DNA from: WHSV01 sp050694055
GTDB taxonomy: Bacteria; Actinomycetota; CADDZG01; WHSQ01
Length of the DNA: 42,901 bases
Direction of reading: 5' to 3'
Assembly: GCA_050694055.1 (NCBI GenBank)
Contig: JBOGWX010000012.1
Location: 1 to 42,901 of the forward strand
Shown here: in pieces, positions 34,136 to 41,803 of the stretch
Layout of the letters: every line of letters starts with the position of its first letter
Numbering within the stretch: the first letter of the stretch is position 1
The notes under the pieces: model-generated
What the model was told of the DNA's origin: nothing
Database searches by the model: none
What the model saw: the letters and a program-made list of their open reading frames with translations, nothing else
Made by a program: the position numbers and the translations under genes

Positions 34136-34591
34136 GTGGCGATGATCCAGTTCGAGGTGGAATCCCGCTTGGAACCCGACGCGGTGCTCGAGGCGCTGAC
34201 CGACTTCTCCGAGCGGCGGGCGGAGCTGTGGCCGGCGATCGACCCGAAGGTCTACCGGGTACACGAACAGACGGACTCTTCGGCTCTGGTCACCGAGGGC
34301 ACCGACGTCTTGGGTGGCATCTGGGCGACAGAGCTGTACCAATGGAACGGATCGGGAACTGTGCGGGCGACCGTCCAGGAGTCCAACTTCTGGCATCCCG
34401 GCGGCACCTGGGAGCTCACCGCCGCGCCGCGCAACGGCGGAGGCTCGATCCTCACAGTCACGCGGGACCGGCGCGCCAAGAACGCCAAGGCGCGCCTGTT
34501 CGAGCTGATGATGCGCATCGTCGGCGCGCGCGTCCTGGCAAAAGAGCTGCTCAAGGCTCCTGCCGTCTCCGGCCGTCCGGTGCCGGAGTGA
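34136..34591 (+). CDS. SRPBCC-family protein
   Basis: A 151-residue polyketide-cyclase/START-like protein. It opens with FEVESRLEPDAVLEALTDFSERRAELWPAIDPK and continues with YRVHEQTDSSALVTEG and a C-terminal helix of the fold (RLFELMMRIVGARVLAKELL). The GTG at 34136 is favoured by AAGGAG at the right distance; the ATG six bases later is an alternative, and a frame-start at 34076 is unlikely. It is 12 bases upstream of an alpha/beta hydrolase gene, so they form an operon. Small-molecule binding is inferred from the family; no catalytic residues are known. Confidence 0.82.
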   Translation: MAMIQFEVESRLEPDAVLEALTDFSERRAELWPAIDPKVYRVHEQTDSSALVTEGTDVLGGIWATELYQWNGSGTVRATVQESNFWHPGGTWELTAAPRNGGGSILTVTRDRRAKNAKARLFELMMRIVGARVLAKELLKAPAVSGRPVPE

Positions 34592-34603
34592 AAGGAGCAC
34601 AAC

Positions 34604-35467
34604 ATGCCCGAGATCCAGGCAAACGGCATCACCCTCTATTACGAACAACATGGTGAAGGTGCTCCGGTTCTGTGCATCCACGGAACGTCCAGCTCCGCGC
34701 TCGTCTGGAAAGACGCCGTCACAGAGCTCGCCGGCCGGGGGCGACTCATCGTCTACGACCGCAGGGGCTGCTTCCGCAGCGAGCGTCCCCAGCCGTATGT
34801 AACCACCGCCGTAGGCGATCATGCCGACGACGCGGCCGCGCTCCTCGAGGTCTTGTCCGCGGCGCCGGCCGTGGTCATCGGCCGGAGCTACGGTGGCGAA
34901 ATCGCGCTCGACCTCGCGCGCCGGTACCCCGCCAGGGTGACCGCGCTGGCACTGCTGGAACCGGCGATGCTCTCGCTCGACCCGGACGCGATCCTGTGGT
35001 CTCGGCGATTGACCGAGAAGGTGTTGGACGCCGGGGCGCGCGACAGCTCGTCGGTGGCGGAGGTCTTCTTGCGAGAGGTCGCCGGCGACGAGGCCTGGGA
35101 GTCATTTCCGACAGAGCTCAAGCAGATGTTCATCGGCAACGGCCCCGCCATACTGGCCGAACTAAGAGGCGGGCCACTCGACCTCACAGTCCGGGAACTG
35201 GCCGGGATCGCTCATCCCACACTGATCGTCTCGGCGAAGGAGTCTCCGGAAGCCTTCCGGCGTGTCGACGAGACCCTGGCCGAAGCCCTTCCGAACTGCG
35301 AGACGGTCCTGGTCGAAGGCGGCCACCTCATCAGCCCGGCGAACCCAGCGGTCTTGGAGTTCGTGGATCGCATCGTCACCGCGACTCCTACTCCCGAGCT
35401 CAGACGAGCCCGAGCTCGCGCAGCTAGCCGGTCTCACCGTGATCCTGGGGGTGATGCTCATCTCTGA
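34604..35467 (+). CDS. Alpha/beta-fold hydrolase
   Basis: A 287-residue hydrolase without signal peptide. Visible are the oxyanion stretch VLCIHGTSSSALVW, YDRRGCFRSERP, the nucleophile elbow GRSYGGEIALDLARRYP (Ser95), and the catalytic His in VEGGHLISPANP. The acid, normally after strand 6 (here VSAKESPEAF), is not obvious: Glu is present rather than Asp. AAAGGAG precedes the ATG. The natural fold ends near VDRIVT; the last 25 residues (RRARARAASRSHRD) are an odd Arg/Ala-rich tail that may result from loss of the normal stop. Substrate unknown. Confidence 0.88.
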   Translation: MPEIQANGITLYYEQHGEGAPVLCIHGTSSSALVWKDAVTELAGRGRLIVYDRRGCFRSERPQPYVTTAVGDHADDAAALLEVLSAAPAVVIGRSYGGEIALDLARRYPARVTALALLEPAMLSLDPDAILWSRRLTEKVLDAGARDSSSVAEVFLREVAGDEAWESFPTELKQMFIGNGPAILAELRGGPLDLTVRELAGIAHPTLIVSAKESPEAFRRVDETLAEALPNCETVLVEGGHLISPANPAVLEFVDRIVTATPTPELRRARARAASRSHRDPGGDAHL

Positions 35468-35540
35468 GGCGCGACGTCGCTCCTAAACCAACGTTCGATC
35501 CAGCATGCTCGGCCTAAAGGTTGGGGTTAGCGGCAGACTC

Positions 35541-35577
35541 TCGACCGATACCGACGCTCAGCGTCGGCACAGGTCGA
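35541..35577. repeat. Nested double inverted repeat, copy B
   Basis: Outer arms TCGACC (35541-35546) and GGTCGA (35572-35577); inner palindrome GACGCT-C-AGCGTC (35553-35565); both spacers are 6 bases. Inner and outer arms are identical to those of the copy at 9506-9541, and both are followed by AA. It is in the 186-bp gap between the hydrolase and TetR genes, about 77 bases before the TetR start. Confidence 0.7.
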
Positions 35578-35653
35578 AACATCAATGGAAAGGGCATCCC
35601 GGGCCAGTGGCGGCTGTTCCGGGTAGCGGAATTGCCCTAGTCACGTCTGGGAG

Positions 35654-36202
35654 TTGATCGAAGGTCGTGGCGCCGACGTGCGACTCGTCGATATCGCGGG
35701 CCGGGCAGAGGTCTCTCGTCAGGCCCTCTACCTTCACTTCGGCGACCGAGCGGGATTGCTGTGTGCTCTCGTCGAGTTCATGGACCAGGTCTTGGGGGTT
35801 GAGGAGAGGGCCGCCCACGTCTTCGCGGCCGGCACAGGCGTCGAGATGCTAGAGCGCACCGTCGAGCTCTACACCAAGTTGGCGCCGGGCATCGAGCAAG
35901 TGGCGCAGGTCCTGGAGGCAGCTCAGTACGAGGACGAAGCGCTCGCAGCGGCATGGCGTAACCGAATGGACAACCGCCGCGTCGTCCACCGCCAGATCAT
36001 TCAACGGATCGCGAACGAAGGCAGGCTGGCTGATAGCTGGACGGTCGATGCGGCAGCCGACCTCTTCTATACGATCACGATGCCCGGGGCGTGGCGAGAG
36101 CTGACGAAGGAACTGGGCTGGACGTCGGATGACTACCGGGAGCACATTACCCGGCTTCTCCGTCGTGCACTCCTCCTCGACAGACCCGACAGCCGCCAAT
36201 AG
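35654..36202 (+). CDS. TetR-family regulator, N-terminally short
   Basis: A 182-residue TetR-type repressor. The HTH is recognisable as RLVDIAGRAEVSRQALYLHFGDRAGLL, followed by a helical ligand-binding domain (VLEAAQYEDEALAAAWRNRM, DSWTVDAAADLFYTIT). The only available start is a TTG at 35654, and reading upstream in frame hits a TAG at 35624. Helix 1 of the HTH, which normally begins some 12-18 residues earlier (RIL-x-AAW-x-LIEGRG), is largely missing: just WELIEGRGADV is available before the stop. The gene may be a pseudogene truncated by deletion, or use an unusual start. Regulated target unknown. Confidence 0.72.
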   Translation: MIEGRGADVRLVDIAGRAEVSRQALYLHFGDRAGLLCALVEFMDQVLGVEERAAHVFAAGTGVEMLERTVELYTKLAPGIEQVAQVLEAAQYEDEALAAAWRNRMDNRRVVHRQIIQRIANEGRLADSWTVDAAADLFYTITMPGAWRELTKELGWTSDDYREHITRLLRRALLLDRPDSRQ

Positions 36203-36241
36203 GCTCGGAACGCTCTCGGTAGCGATTGGGCTCTTGGGTGA

Positions 36242-36257
36242 CCGAATTCGAATTCGG
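36242..36257. promoter_or_regulatory. 16-bp perfect palindrome
   Basis: CCGAATTCGAATTCGG is self-complementary and AT-rich at its centre within GC-rich DNA. It lies 40 bases after the TetR gene and before the convergent VOC gene stop. It could be an operator for a dimeric regulator or a short terminator stem; neither is proven. Confidence 0.4.
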
Positions 36258-36315
36258 CATGTCAAGCCCTCAAACGCTTCAAGTCTTGCGGTCTTCTTCT
36301 GTTCGCGAAAGGGGT

Positions 36316-36717
36316 TCAGCGCGGCCAGAGATCCCCGTCGGCAATCTCGAGCACGTTACCGGCGGGATCATGGAAGTAGAAAGACCTCACCCCGTTCGGC
36401 CACTCGATCTCTCGGACGATGTCCACACCCCTGTCGTCGAGGTGGGCCTTCCAGTCCTCGTAGCGATCGACCGGGACAACGAAGCACGCGTGGCCCCGCC
36501 CGCGCGCGCCGTGCGCGGGCGGGACTTCCTGGAGGGATGAGTGCTCCACGTTGAAGACGAGTAGGACTTGCGCCTCGGACACGCGGAAGGCCATCTCCGC
36601 CTTCTGTGGAAGTCGCAAGTCGTTTCGGTAGAACGCGACGGTTTCCTTCTCATTGGAGGAATCGCAGTACAGGACCGTCTCGAGGATGCCGTCGAACGGA
36701 GGTGGATGAGCTCCCAT
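36316..36717 (-). CDS. VOC/glyoxalase-family protein
   Basis: A 133-residue VOC protein different from the one at 32 kb. It starts with FDGILETVLYCDSSNEKETVAFYRNDLRLP and has FRVSEAQVLLVFNVEHSS, then the second module GHACFVVPVDRYEDWKAHLDDRGVDI and FYFHDPAGNVLEIADGD. Candidate metal ligands are His in GHACFVV and Glu in NVLEIAD. An 11-bp GC hairpin lies inside the gene at about 36496-36524. Substrate not assignable. Start at 36717 gives a normal family length. Confidence 0.9.
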   Translation of the reverse strand: MGAHPPPFDGILETVLYCDSSNEKETVAFYRNDLRLPQKAEMAFRVSEAQVLLVFNVEHSSLQEVPPAHGARGRGHACFVVPVDRYEDWKAHLDDRGVDIVREIEWPNGVRSFYFHDPAGNVLEIADGDLWPR

Positions 36718-36798
36718 GTCAAGGATGCTAACGACAAAAACAATGGGCGTTCGGTTAAAAGCCTCCTTGACCGGACGATCCGAAGCCCTTCCCGGCGG

Positions 36799-37053
36799 TC
36801 ACGATGCCTTAATGTTCTGGTTCATGTGGAAGAGGTTCTCCGGCTCGTATTTGCGCTTGATCTCGACGAGCCTCTCGTTGGTCGCGCCGCAGTTGGCCGG
36901 CGCACCGTTTGTGCCGCCACCTAACACGTCGCGGTGGTAAAAGGCTAAGTCTCTTTGCACAAATAGAGTCATGTAGGGCTCATACGAAAGATGCGGTTCC
37001 GTCGGCGCCCGGTCATCTCCCGAACAACTCGAGTCTCTCAAGTTCATCGACAA
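36799..37053 (-). pseudogene. C-terminal fragment of a FAD-linked oxidase (BBE domain)
   Basis: The open frame has 84 codons, but only the last 28 or so show homology: NERLVEIKRKYEPENLFHMNQNI matches the berberine-bridge-enzyme C-terminal motif that closes FAD_binding_4 oxidases. The FAD-binding domain is absent. The start of the frame (MSMNLRDSSCSGDDRAP) is not like any part of the family. It lies in tandem with and 68 bases downstream of a complete oxidase-containing gene whose own C-terminus (RLAAIKGVYDPGNVFRLNHNI) is clearly different in sequence. It is the remnant of a second oxidase. Confidence 0.7.
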
Positions 37054-37120
37054 GCGCGTTCGCGCGAGTATAAGAGGTCGGACATCTGCGCGCCGTATTC
37101 AGGACCGTCGGTCGTTGATT

Positions 37121-39394
37121 CTAGGCTCGCAGGCGTTGTCGAACGAGGCTCGGCTCGGGGCGCGAGGGCGTGATGTTGTGGTTAAGCCGGAAGACGTTGC
37201 CGGGGTCGTACACGCCTTTGATCGCCGCCAACCGCCGGTACGCGTCCTCTCCATACGCCGAGCGCACGCGTTCGTGGTCGTCGCGATCGAGGAAGTTCAC
37301 GTACGCGCCCGTCTGATGTGGTTCCACGTCGGCGAAGAACGCTCGGGTCCACTCGATCTCCTGTTCACCGATCTCCTCATGTGGAAGCCAGACCCCATTG
37401 ATGTTGATGTTGTGGGTGGAGCCTCGATCTGAGTAGGCGGTGGCATTATCGTCGACGTCGGCGATCGCGCCGCCGAGCTGCGGGATCAACACGTAGCTCC
37501 ATGGAGACAGTATCCGCGAGGAATGATCGACAATCGTGTCGATGACCGAGTCTTCGAGGGGCGGGAGGTTGACAGACTTCCAGTAGTAGTGCCAGCCGGC
37601 AGGGGTGACCGCGTCGAAGCTGGACTGCAAGCCGAGGTAGGGGCGGGGGCCGACAAGATCGAGCAGTGGCCGCCCGAAACCTCGCATCGGCGCGAGGGCG
37701 CGCTCTGCCGCGTCGGAATCTCCCACGTAGGTCAGCGCAACCATGCAGACGGGGCGACGGTGGAGTTCGACCGGCAAGAACGGGGCCGGCGGCGCCTTGC
37801 GCAGGACGAGCGCCGTGCCGACCTCGCGAGGGGCGCGCGCGGCGAACTCGCGATAGAAGCGCAGGACCTCGGGCGCGTCCTCGAGCGCCCAGATCACCTG
37901 ACCGGCGAACACGTCGGGTCCGACCGCGTGTAGTCGGTAGGTGAAGGACGTGACGATCCCGAAATTGCCGCCTCCGCCGCGAAGGGCCCAGAACAGATCC
38001 GCGTTCTCGTTCTCGTCTGCTGTGACGGTCCGGCCGTCGGAGAGGACGACATCGGCCGACAGCAGGTTGTCGATGGTCAGGCCGTAGAGGCGCATCAGGT
38101 GGCCGATGCCCCCACCCAGAGTGAGTCCCGCGATACCCGTCTGGGACTGCACCCCGCCGGTCGTCGCTAAACCGAATGCCTGGGTTGCGGCGTCGAGTTC
38201 GCCCCACACCAGGCCGGCCCCTGCCCGTGCCCTGCGCTCACTCGGATCGACTTCAATCGCCTTCATCCGCGCCAGGTCGATCACCAAGCCGTCGTCGCAG
38301 ACGCCGGTGCCGGCGACGTTGTGTCCGCCCCCGCGCACCGAAAAAGGGATGTCTCGCTCGCGCGCGAAGCGGAGCGCCGCCGTTACGTCGGCAGCTCCGG
38401 TGCAGCGCGCGATATACGCGGGGTGCCTGTCGATCACGCCGTTCCACACCGCCCGAGCTTGGTTGTAATCCGCGTCGGCCGCCGTGATCACGCGCCCGTC
38501 GAAGCCGGGGATCGGCTCCGCGAATGAACGTGGGGAACGTTCGCCCCGGCTCGACGGAGTCGGGTGAGAAACCTGCGGGACCACCTGGATGTCGAGAGGG
38601 ACCCGCGGCGGCTCCTGCGGCCGCGCGTGTAGTTCGCGCTGGGCGACGTGGATAAGTGGGCCGGCGTTCCAGGTGGGAAGCGCGCGCGTAATGTACCGCT
38701 TGCCTTGTACGCGGATCCCACCTGAGCGAAGCGCCGACCGCCACTCGAGGAGCCCCAGGTGCCAGCGCGCGAACATCAGGTCATCCTCGATCGTGACGAC
38801 CGCGTCTTCTTCGAATCCAGGATCGAACGAGCACAGCTCGCCATCCTTGCTTTCGATCAACAGCCATACCCGGATGGCATGCTTTCGGACCTTGAACTCG
38901 AACCGGATGTTCACGCGACCTTCGGGAAGAAGGTCCCGCCGCATGAAGCCGTGACACCACGACCACAGCACCATGTCCGGGTCGGCGTGCTCCGGTGAGA
39001 CCTGCTTCCACTTCTCGGCCCACGCGCCCATCGCGACCAGCACCCCCCACAGCTCGCGCCCGGCCGGGGTGACCTGATACAGCGAGCCGTGTCCGTCCGG
39101 CTTGGGCGTGATCTCGATCACCTTGGCGAGTTGGAGCTCGCGCAATCGCTTCGTGAGCAGGGCCCGAGACAAGCCGGGCGCCCCCGACGCGATCTCATTG
39201 AAGGTCTTGCAGCCGAGCAGGAGGTTCCGAAGGATGATCGGAGTCCAGCGCTCGGCGAGGAGCTCTGAGGCACGCGCGATGGGACAGAACTGACCGTAGC
39301 CTCGCATGGCTTCCAGAGCCTCCCTCATGGCAGCGACCTCGACTAGTACTGATTCTGTACCTTCCGGCGCTCGGGAAGCCAGTGGGAAGTTCAT
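37121..39394 (-). CDS. HxlR regulator - SCP2-like domain - FAD-dependent oxidase fusion
   Basis: A 757-residue three-part protein in one open frame. Residues 32-128: HxlR winged helix (GQFCPIARASELLAERWTPI with the usual Cys37, LSRALLTKRLRELQLAKVIE). Residues 130-250: a domain like the SCP2-type C-terminal part of some HxlR regulators (VNIRFEFKVRKHAIRVWLL). Residues 250-295: a Pro/Arg linker. Residues 296-757: FAD_binding_4 (VRGGGHNVAGTGVCDDG with His358, the likely covalent flavin histidine; LTLGGGIGHLMRLYGLTIDNLLSADVVLSDG) and the BBE C-terminus. The Cys of bicovalent enzymes is not present at TGGVQSQTGIAG. AAGGA lies before the ATG. Divergent from an alpha/beta hydrolase gene. Confidence 0.9.
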   Translation of the reverse strand: MNFPLASRAPEGTESVLVEVAAMREALEAMRGYGQFCPIARASELLAERWTPIILRNLLLGCKTFNEIASGAPGLSRALLTKRLRELQLAKVIEITPKPDGHGSLYQVTPAGRELWGVLVAMGAWAEKWKQVSPEHADPDMVLWSWCHGFMRRDLLPEGRVNIRFEFKVRKHAIRVWLLIESKDGELCSFDPGFEEDAVVTIEDDLMFARWHLGLLEWRSALRSGGIRVQGKRYITRALPTWNAGPLIHVAQRELHARPQEPPRVPLDIQVVPQVSHPTPSSRGERSPRSFAEPIPGFDGRVITAADADYNQARAVWNGVIDRHPAYIARCTGAADVTAALRFARERDIPFSVRGGGHNVAGTGVCDDGLVIDLARMKAIEVDPSERRARAGAGLVWGELDAATQAFGLATTGGVQSQTGIAGLTLGGGIGHLMRLYGLTIDNLLSADVVLSDGRTVTADENENADLFWALRGGGGNFGIVTSFTYRLHAVGPDVFAGQVIWALEDAPEVLRFYREFAARAPREVGTALVLRKAPPAPFLPVELHRRPVCMVALTYVGDSDAAERALAPMRGFGRPLLDLVGPRPYLGLQSSFDAVTPAGWHYYWKSVNLPPLEDSVIDTIVDHSSRILSPWSYVLIPQLGGAIADVDDNATAYSDRGSTHNININGVWLPHEEIGEQEIEWTRAFFADVEPHQTGAYVNFLDRDDHERVRSAYGEDAYRRLAAIKGVYDPGNVFRLNHNITPSRPEPSLVRQRLRA

Positions 39395-39485
39395 TTCTTG
39401 TCCTTGTGAGGCCGCCCGCCGCCGCGGACGATGGCGCTACAGCTGACCGACGGCCGGAGAGGTCGGCCTGTGCAAGGAGGAAACA
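39395..39485. promoter_or_regulatory. Divergent promoter region, fusion regulator / hydrolase
   Basis: Ninety-one bases carry both promoters. An inverted repeat GGCCG (39452-39456) with CGGCC (39464-39468) lies in the middle and is a candidate site for the HxlR part of the fusion protein. The hydrolase has a strong ribosome site, AAGGAGGAAACA, just before its ATG. No clear -10 was seen. Confidence 0.4.
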
Positions 39486-40370
39486 ATGTCACCAAGTCGC
39501 AGCACGCATAACACGACCGATCCGGATCGGCTCGCGACTCAACTGATCGAGGGTCTGCCCGTAACGACGCGCCGGCTCGACCTTGCCGGAGTGTCCACCT
39601 CGCTGGTCGAGGGCGGCGAGGGCCCGCCGATGGTGCTCCTGCACGGGCAGGGCGGCTTCGCAGAGATCCTAAGCGGGCTCATCGGGAACCTCATCGACAG
39701 ATACGACGTCGTCGCGCCAGATCTGCCCGGGCTCGGACGATCCGAGGTCCGGGGCGGGACGCTGGATGGTCCCGGCATGGTGAAGTGGCTCGGCGAGCTC
39801 ATTGGGAAGACCTGCGACCAGCCGCCGATCGTGCTCGGGCTTTCGCTGGGCGGCAGCATCGGGGCGCGCTTCGCGGTCGAGCGAGGACAGGAGATCAGCA
39901 AGCTCATCCTGGTGGACTCCGGATCGCTCGGCCGGTTCCGACCGCCGCCGTCGGTCCTGTTTGCCCTCATCCGTTTCGCGAGGAAACCCAACGAGGCGGG
40001 GGCGGAACGACTCCACCGGCAGGTCTTCCACGACAGCGACCGCGTGCGGGCGCAGATAGGCGACCGCCTCACGGCGATCCGCGACTACCAGGTCGACCGG
40101 GCTCAGCAGCCGAGTGTGAACGCCGCCAACCGCACGCTGCTGCGCAAGGTCGGCACCAAGCGGATCCCCGACGATGAACTTCGGAAGATCGAGGTGCCGG
40201 TAGCGGTGATCTGGGGACGCAAGGATCGGGTCATGTCGATCAAGCAGGCGGAGCGGGTGAGTGCGCGCTTCGGATGGCCGCTGTACCCAATCGAAGACGC
40301 GGGTCACGTTCCGATGGTCGAGCAGCCCGCTGCGTTCGGGGCGGCCCTGCGGGCGATCCTGGAGACGTGA
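39486..40370 (+). CDS. Alpha/beta-fold hydrolase
   Basis: A 294-residue hydrolase, cytoplasmic by appearance. The motifs are VLLHGQGGFAEIL (oxyanion hole), APDLPGLGRSE, nucleophile elbow GLSLGGSIGARFA (Ser near residue 119), acid Asp in IWGRKDRVMS and His in DAGHVPMVEQP, so the triad is complete. A cap region (about 145-225) is helical and basic. It is divergent from the HxlR-oxidase fusion gene across a 91-bp gap, so it is a good candidate for the target of that regulator. Substrate unknown. Confidence 0.92.
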   Translation: MSPSRSTHNTTDPDRLATQLIEGLPVTTRRLDLAGVSTSLVEGGEGPPMVLLHGQGGFAEILSGLIGNLIDRYDVVAPDLPGLGRSEVRGGTLDGPGMVKWLGELIGKTCDQPPIVLGLSLGGSIGARFAVERGQEISKLILVDSGSLGRFRPPPSVLFALIRFARKPNEAGAERLHRQVFHDSDRVRAQIGDRLTAIRDYQVDRAQQPSVNAANRTLLRKVGTKRIPDDELRKIEVPVAVIWGRKDRVMSIKQAERVSARFGWPLYPIEDAGHVPMVEQPAAFGAALRAILET

Positions 40371-40551
40371 GCTCGAGGCTCTGCAATCCCTAACGGAGTC
40401 AGCCACGCTGCGGAAACATCAACGCCTTGATGCTCTAGGTTCACACCTCCTTGGGGTGCGACCTCGGGAACCAAGTGCGCTCCACGGGCGTCAAAGCGAA
40501 AGCTAGCTCAACAGGAACCAACGACCCCATCGGAGGAGGGATAGGCGACAG

Positions 40552-40860
40552 ATGAGAAGGTTGCTGATCATCCTGTTCGCCGCCACGATTGCGGCTGCCG
40601 GATGCGCCAACGAGTCAGAGCAGCCACTTACAGCTCCATCTCCTTCTACCGAGACGCCAACGCCCACGGATGACGTTGCAACCGAGGTCGAGATCTATTC
40701 CGCTGTGATCCGTCGCCTCGTGACCAAGGAGCACACCTTCGGCCGAGGGAAATCACCTTTCGAGCACGTCTACGTCGTCAATGGCCCCGTCCCAGACGCC
40801 GGGGATCCCCGAGAGGTGTCCTTGCGAAAGGCTGGAACCTTCCAACCGCAGCACACCTAA
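40552..40860 (+). CDS. Putative lipoprotein, possibly truncated
   Basis: A 102-residue product with a clear lipoprotein signal peptide: RRLLIILFAATIAAAGC, lipobox AAGC, followed by a Thr/Pro/Ser-rich spacer (APSPSTETPTPTDDV). The mature region has VEIYSAVIRRLVTKEHTFGRGKSPFEHVYVV and then PDAGDP, like actinobacterial lipoproteins of unknown function that are longer. The last 20 residues lack character, and no continuation was found in other frames, so the gene may be cut short. GGAGG precedes the ATG within about 15 bases. Confidence 0.6.
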   Translation: MRRLLIILFAATIAAAGCANESEQPLTAPSPSTETPTPTDDVATEVEIYSAVIRRLVTKEHTFGRGKSPFEHVYVVNGPVPDAGDPREVSLRKAGTFQPQHT

Positions 40861-41536
40861 TGTGGGCGGTCACCTCGATGCACTCCTGGGAGGAGCTCGT
40901 CGTGGAACGAGGGTGGTCGACACGGTCCTGGGTCCGCCACACAACCCGCCTCCTGGAGTGTGCGTTCGTGGAGAAGGTGCCCTGAGCCGACACATCCAGA
41001 CCTATGTCGCCCAGGACAGCGGTTCACCATCCGACTCCCTGTTGCGGCGAGACCGTCGTGGGGCCAACAACTGAGTTGTTCGGCGGACGATGATGACTAG
41101 CGCTGATCTGGCCAAATGTCCTACACGATCCTCATGGACGACCCAGCTAAGCTCTGAGACGGGCGGCATCTGCGCCGACTGGGTCGCGCGAGCCCGGTGA
41201 AGGCCGGACGAGTGGCCGAAGAGGCTGGGGGCCACTGGCCCCCGCGCCTCGATGGGTATCGTGGGGAAAGCGCCGTCGCACCATCCAATCGCATCCCAAG
41301 GGACAGCCGGTGGTTTGGCACGACCCGGCCCGTTAAGCCTCGCCCTGGGAGGTTGGCAAAAGGTTGGCAAGTCCGCCGTCCCTCGCGGCCTTTCTGCTCC
41401 TCTGCCAGGTGAACGCGGACGAGATGCGATGAGTTAGGACAGGCCAGGACCTGCGGCAACGGTTTCCTGACAGTTGCTTCGCTGGAAGAGAGTGCCACCT
41501 CGGAATCGCGAGAGTCCAGGTCAGAGGCCCCTTTCG
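40861..41536. other. Gene-poor stretch
   Basis: No credible gene in about 680 bases. Several frames are open but encode low-complexity Arg/Pro/Ser strings with no family resemblance. The region leads up to a tRNA-Ser 3' half and looks like decayed or recently inserted DNA. Confidence 0.45.
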
Positions 41537-41594
41537 CGGAGGGCGTGGGGCTCGAACCCACAAGTCCGTTAGGACAACGGTTTTCAAGGCCGCG
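41537..41594 (-). pseudogene. tRNA-Ser(TGA) 3' half
   Basis: On the minus strand this reads as the anticodon arm to discriminator of a class II serine tRNA: loop CTTGAAA (anticodon TGA), a variable arm GTCC-TAAC-GGAC, T-arm GTGGG-TTCGAGC-CCCAC and 3' acceptor GCCCTCC plus G. The expected 5' acceptor GGAGGGC is not found upstream (41595-41634), and no D-arm can be folded at the correct distance. The closing pair of the anticodon stem is also mismatched. It is therefore a fragment, of the sort left where an element used a tRNA gene as attachment site. Confidence 0.75.
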
Positions 41595-41803
41595 TAGAAC
41601 TCTCCCGCTCGATTACGAACCGACGCACTCCCGCCTGAAGCCTCCGCTAAGGAGCGGATCGGATCACGTCTGAACCTGATCTGTCCTAATCGATCTCACA
41701 AAAACAATGTCAACTTAGAAGGTCTCCAAAGCCTTCGAGCTTGCCGGGTCTAAGGAGGCTTACCCGGCTGCCACCACAGGGGCCGGGGTCATGCCCTCTC
41801 TTG
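41595..41803. other. Non-coding interval next to tRNA fragment
   Basis: Contains a small hairpin TCCGCT-AAGG-AGCGGA at 41643-41658. Base composition is locally more AT-rich (41690-41730) than in the core genes. No gene recognised. Confidence 0.35.

Noticed and set aside
35390..35486. Frameshift at the end of the alpha/beta hydrolase at 34604-35467
   Set aside because: Another frame gives a more ordinary hydrophobic peptide (AGLTVILGVMLIS), but it does not resemble the family C-terminus, and the hydrolase fold is already complete, so evidence is too thin.
40861..41536. Integrase or transposase remnant near the tRNA fragment
   Set aside because: I searched the frames by eye for tyrosine recombinase (R..HxxR..Y) and DDE patterns and found nothing convincing.
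41537..41634. Selenocysteine tRNA
   Set aside because: The long variable arm suggested it, but the anticodon is TGA rather than TCA, and the 8-bp acceptor and D-arm of tRNA-Sec are absent.
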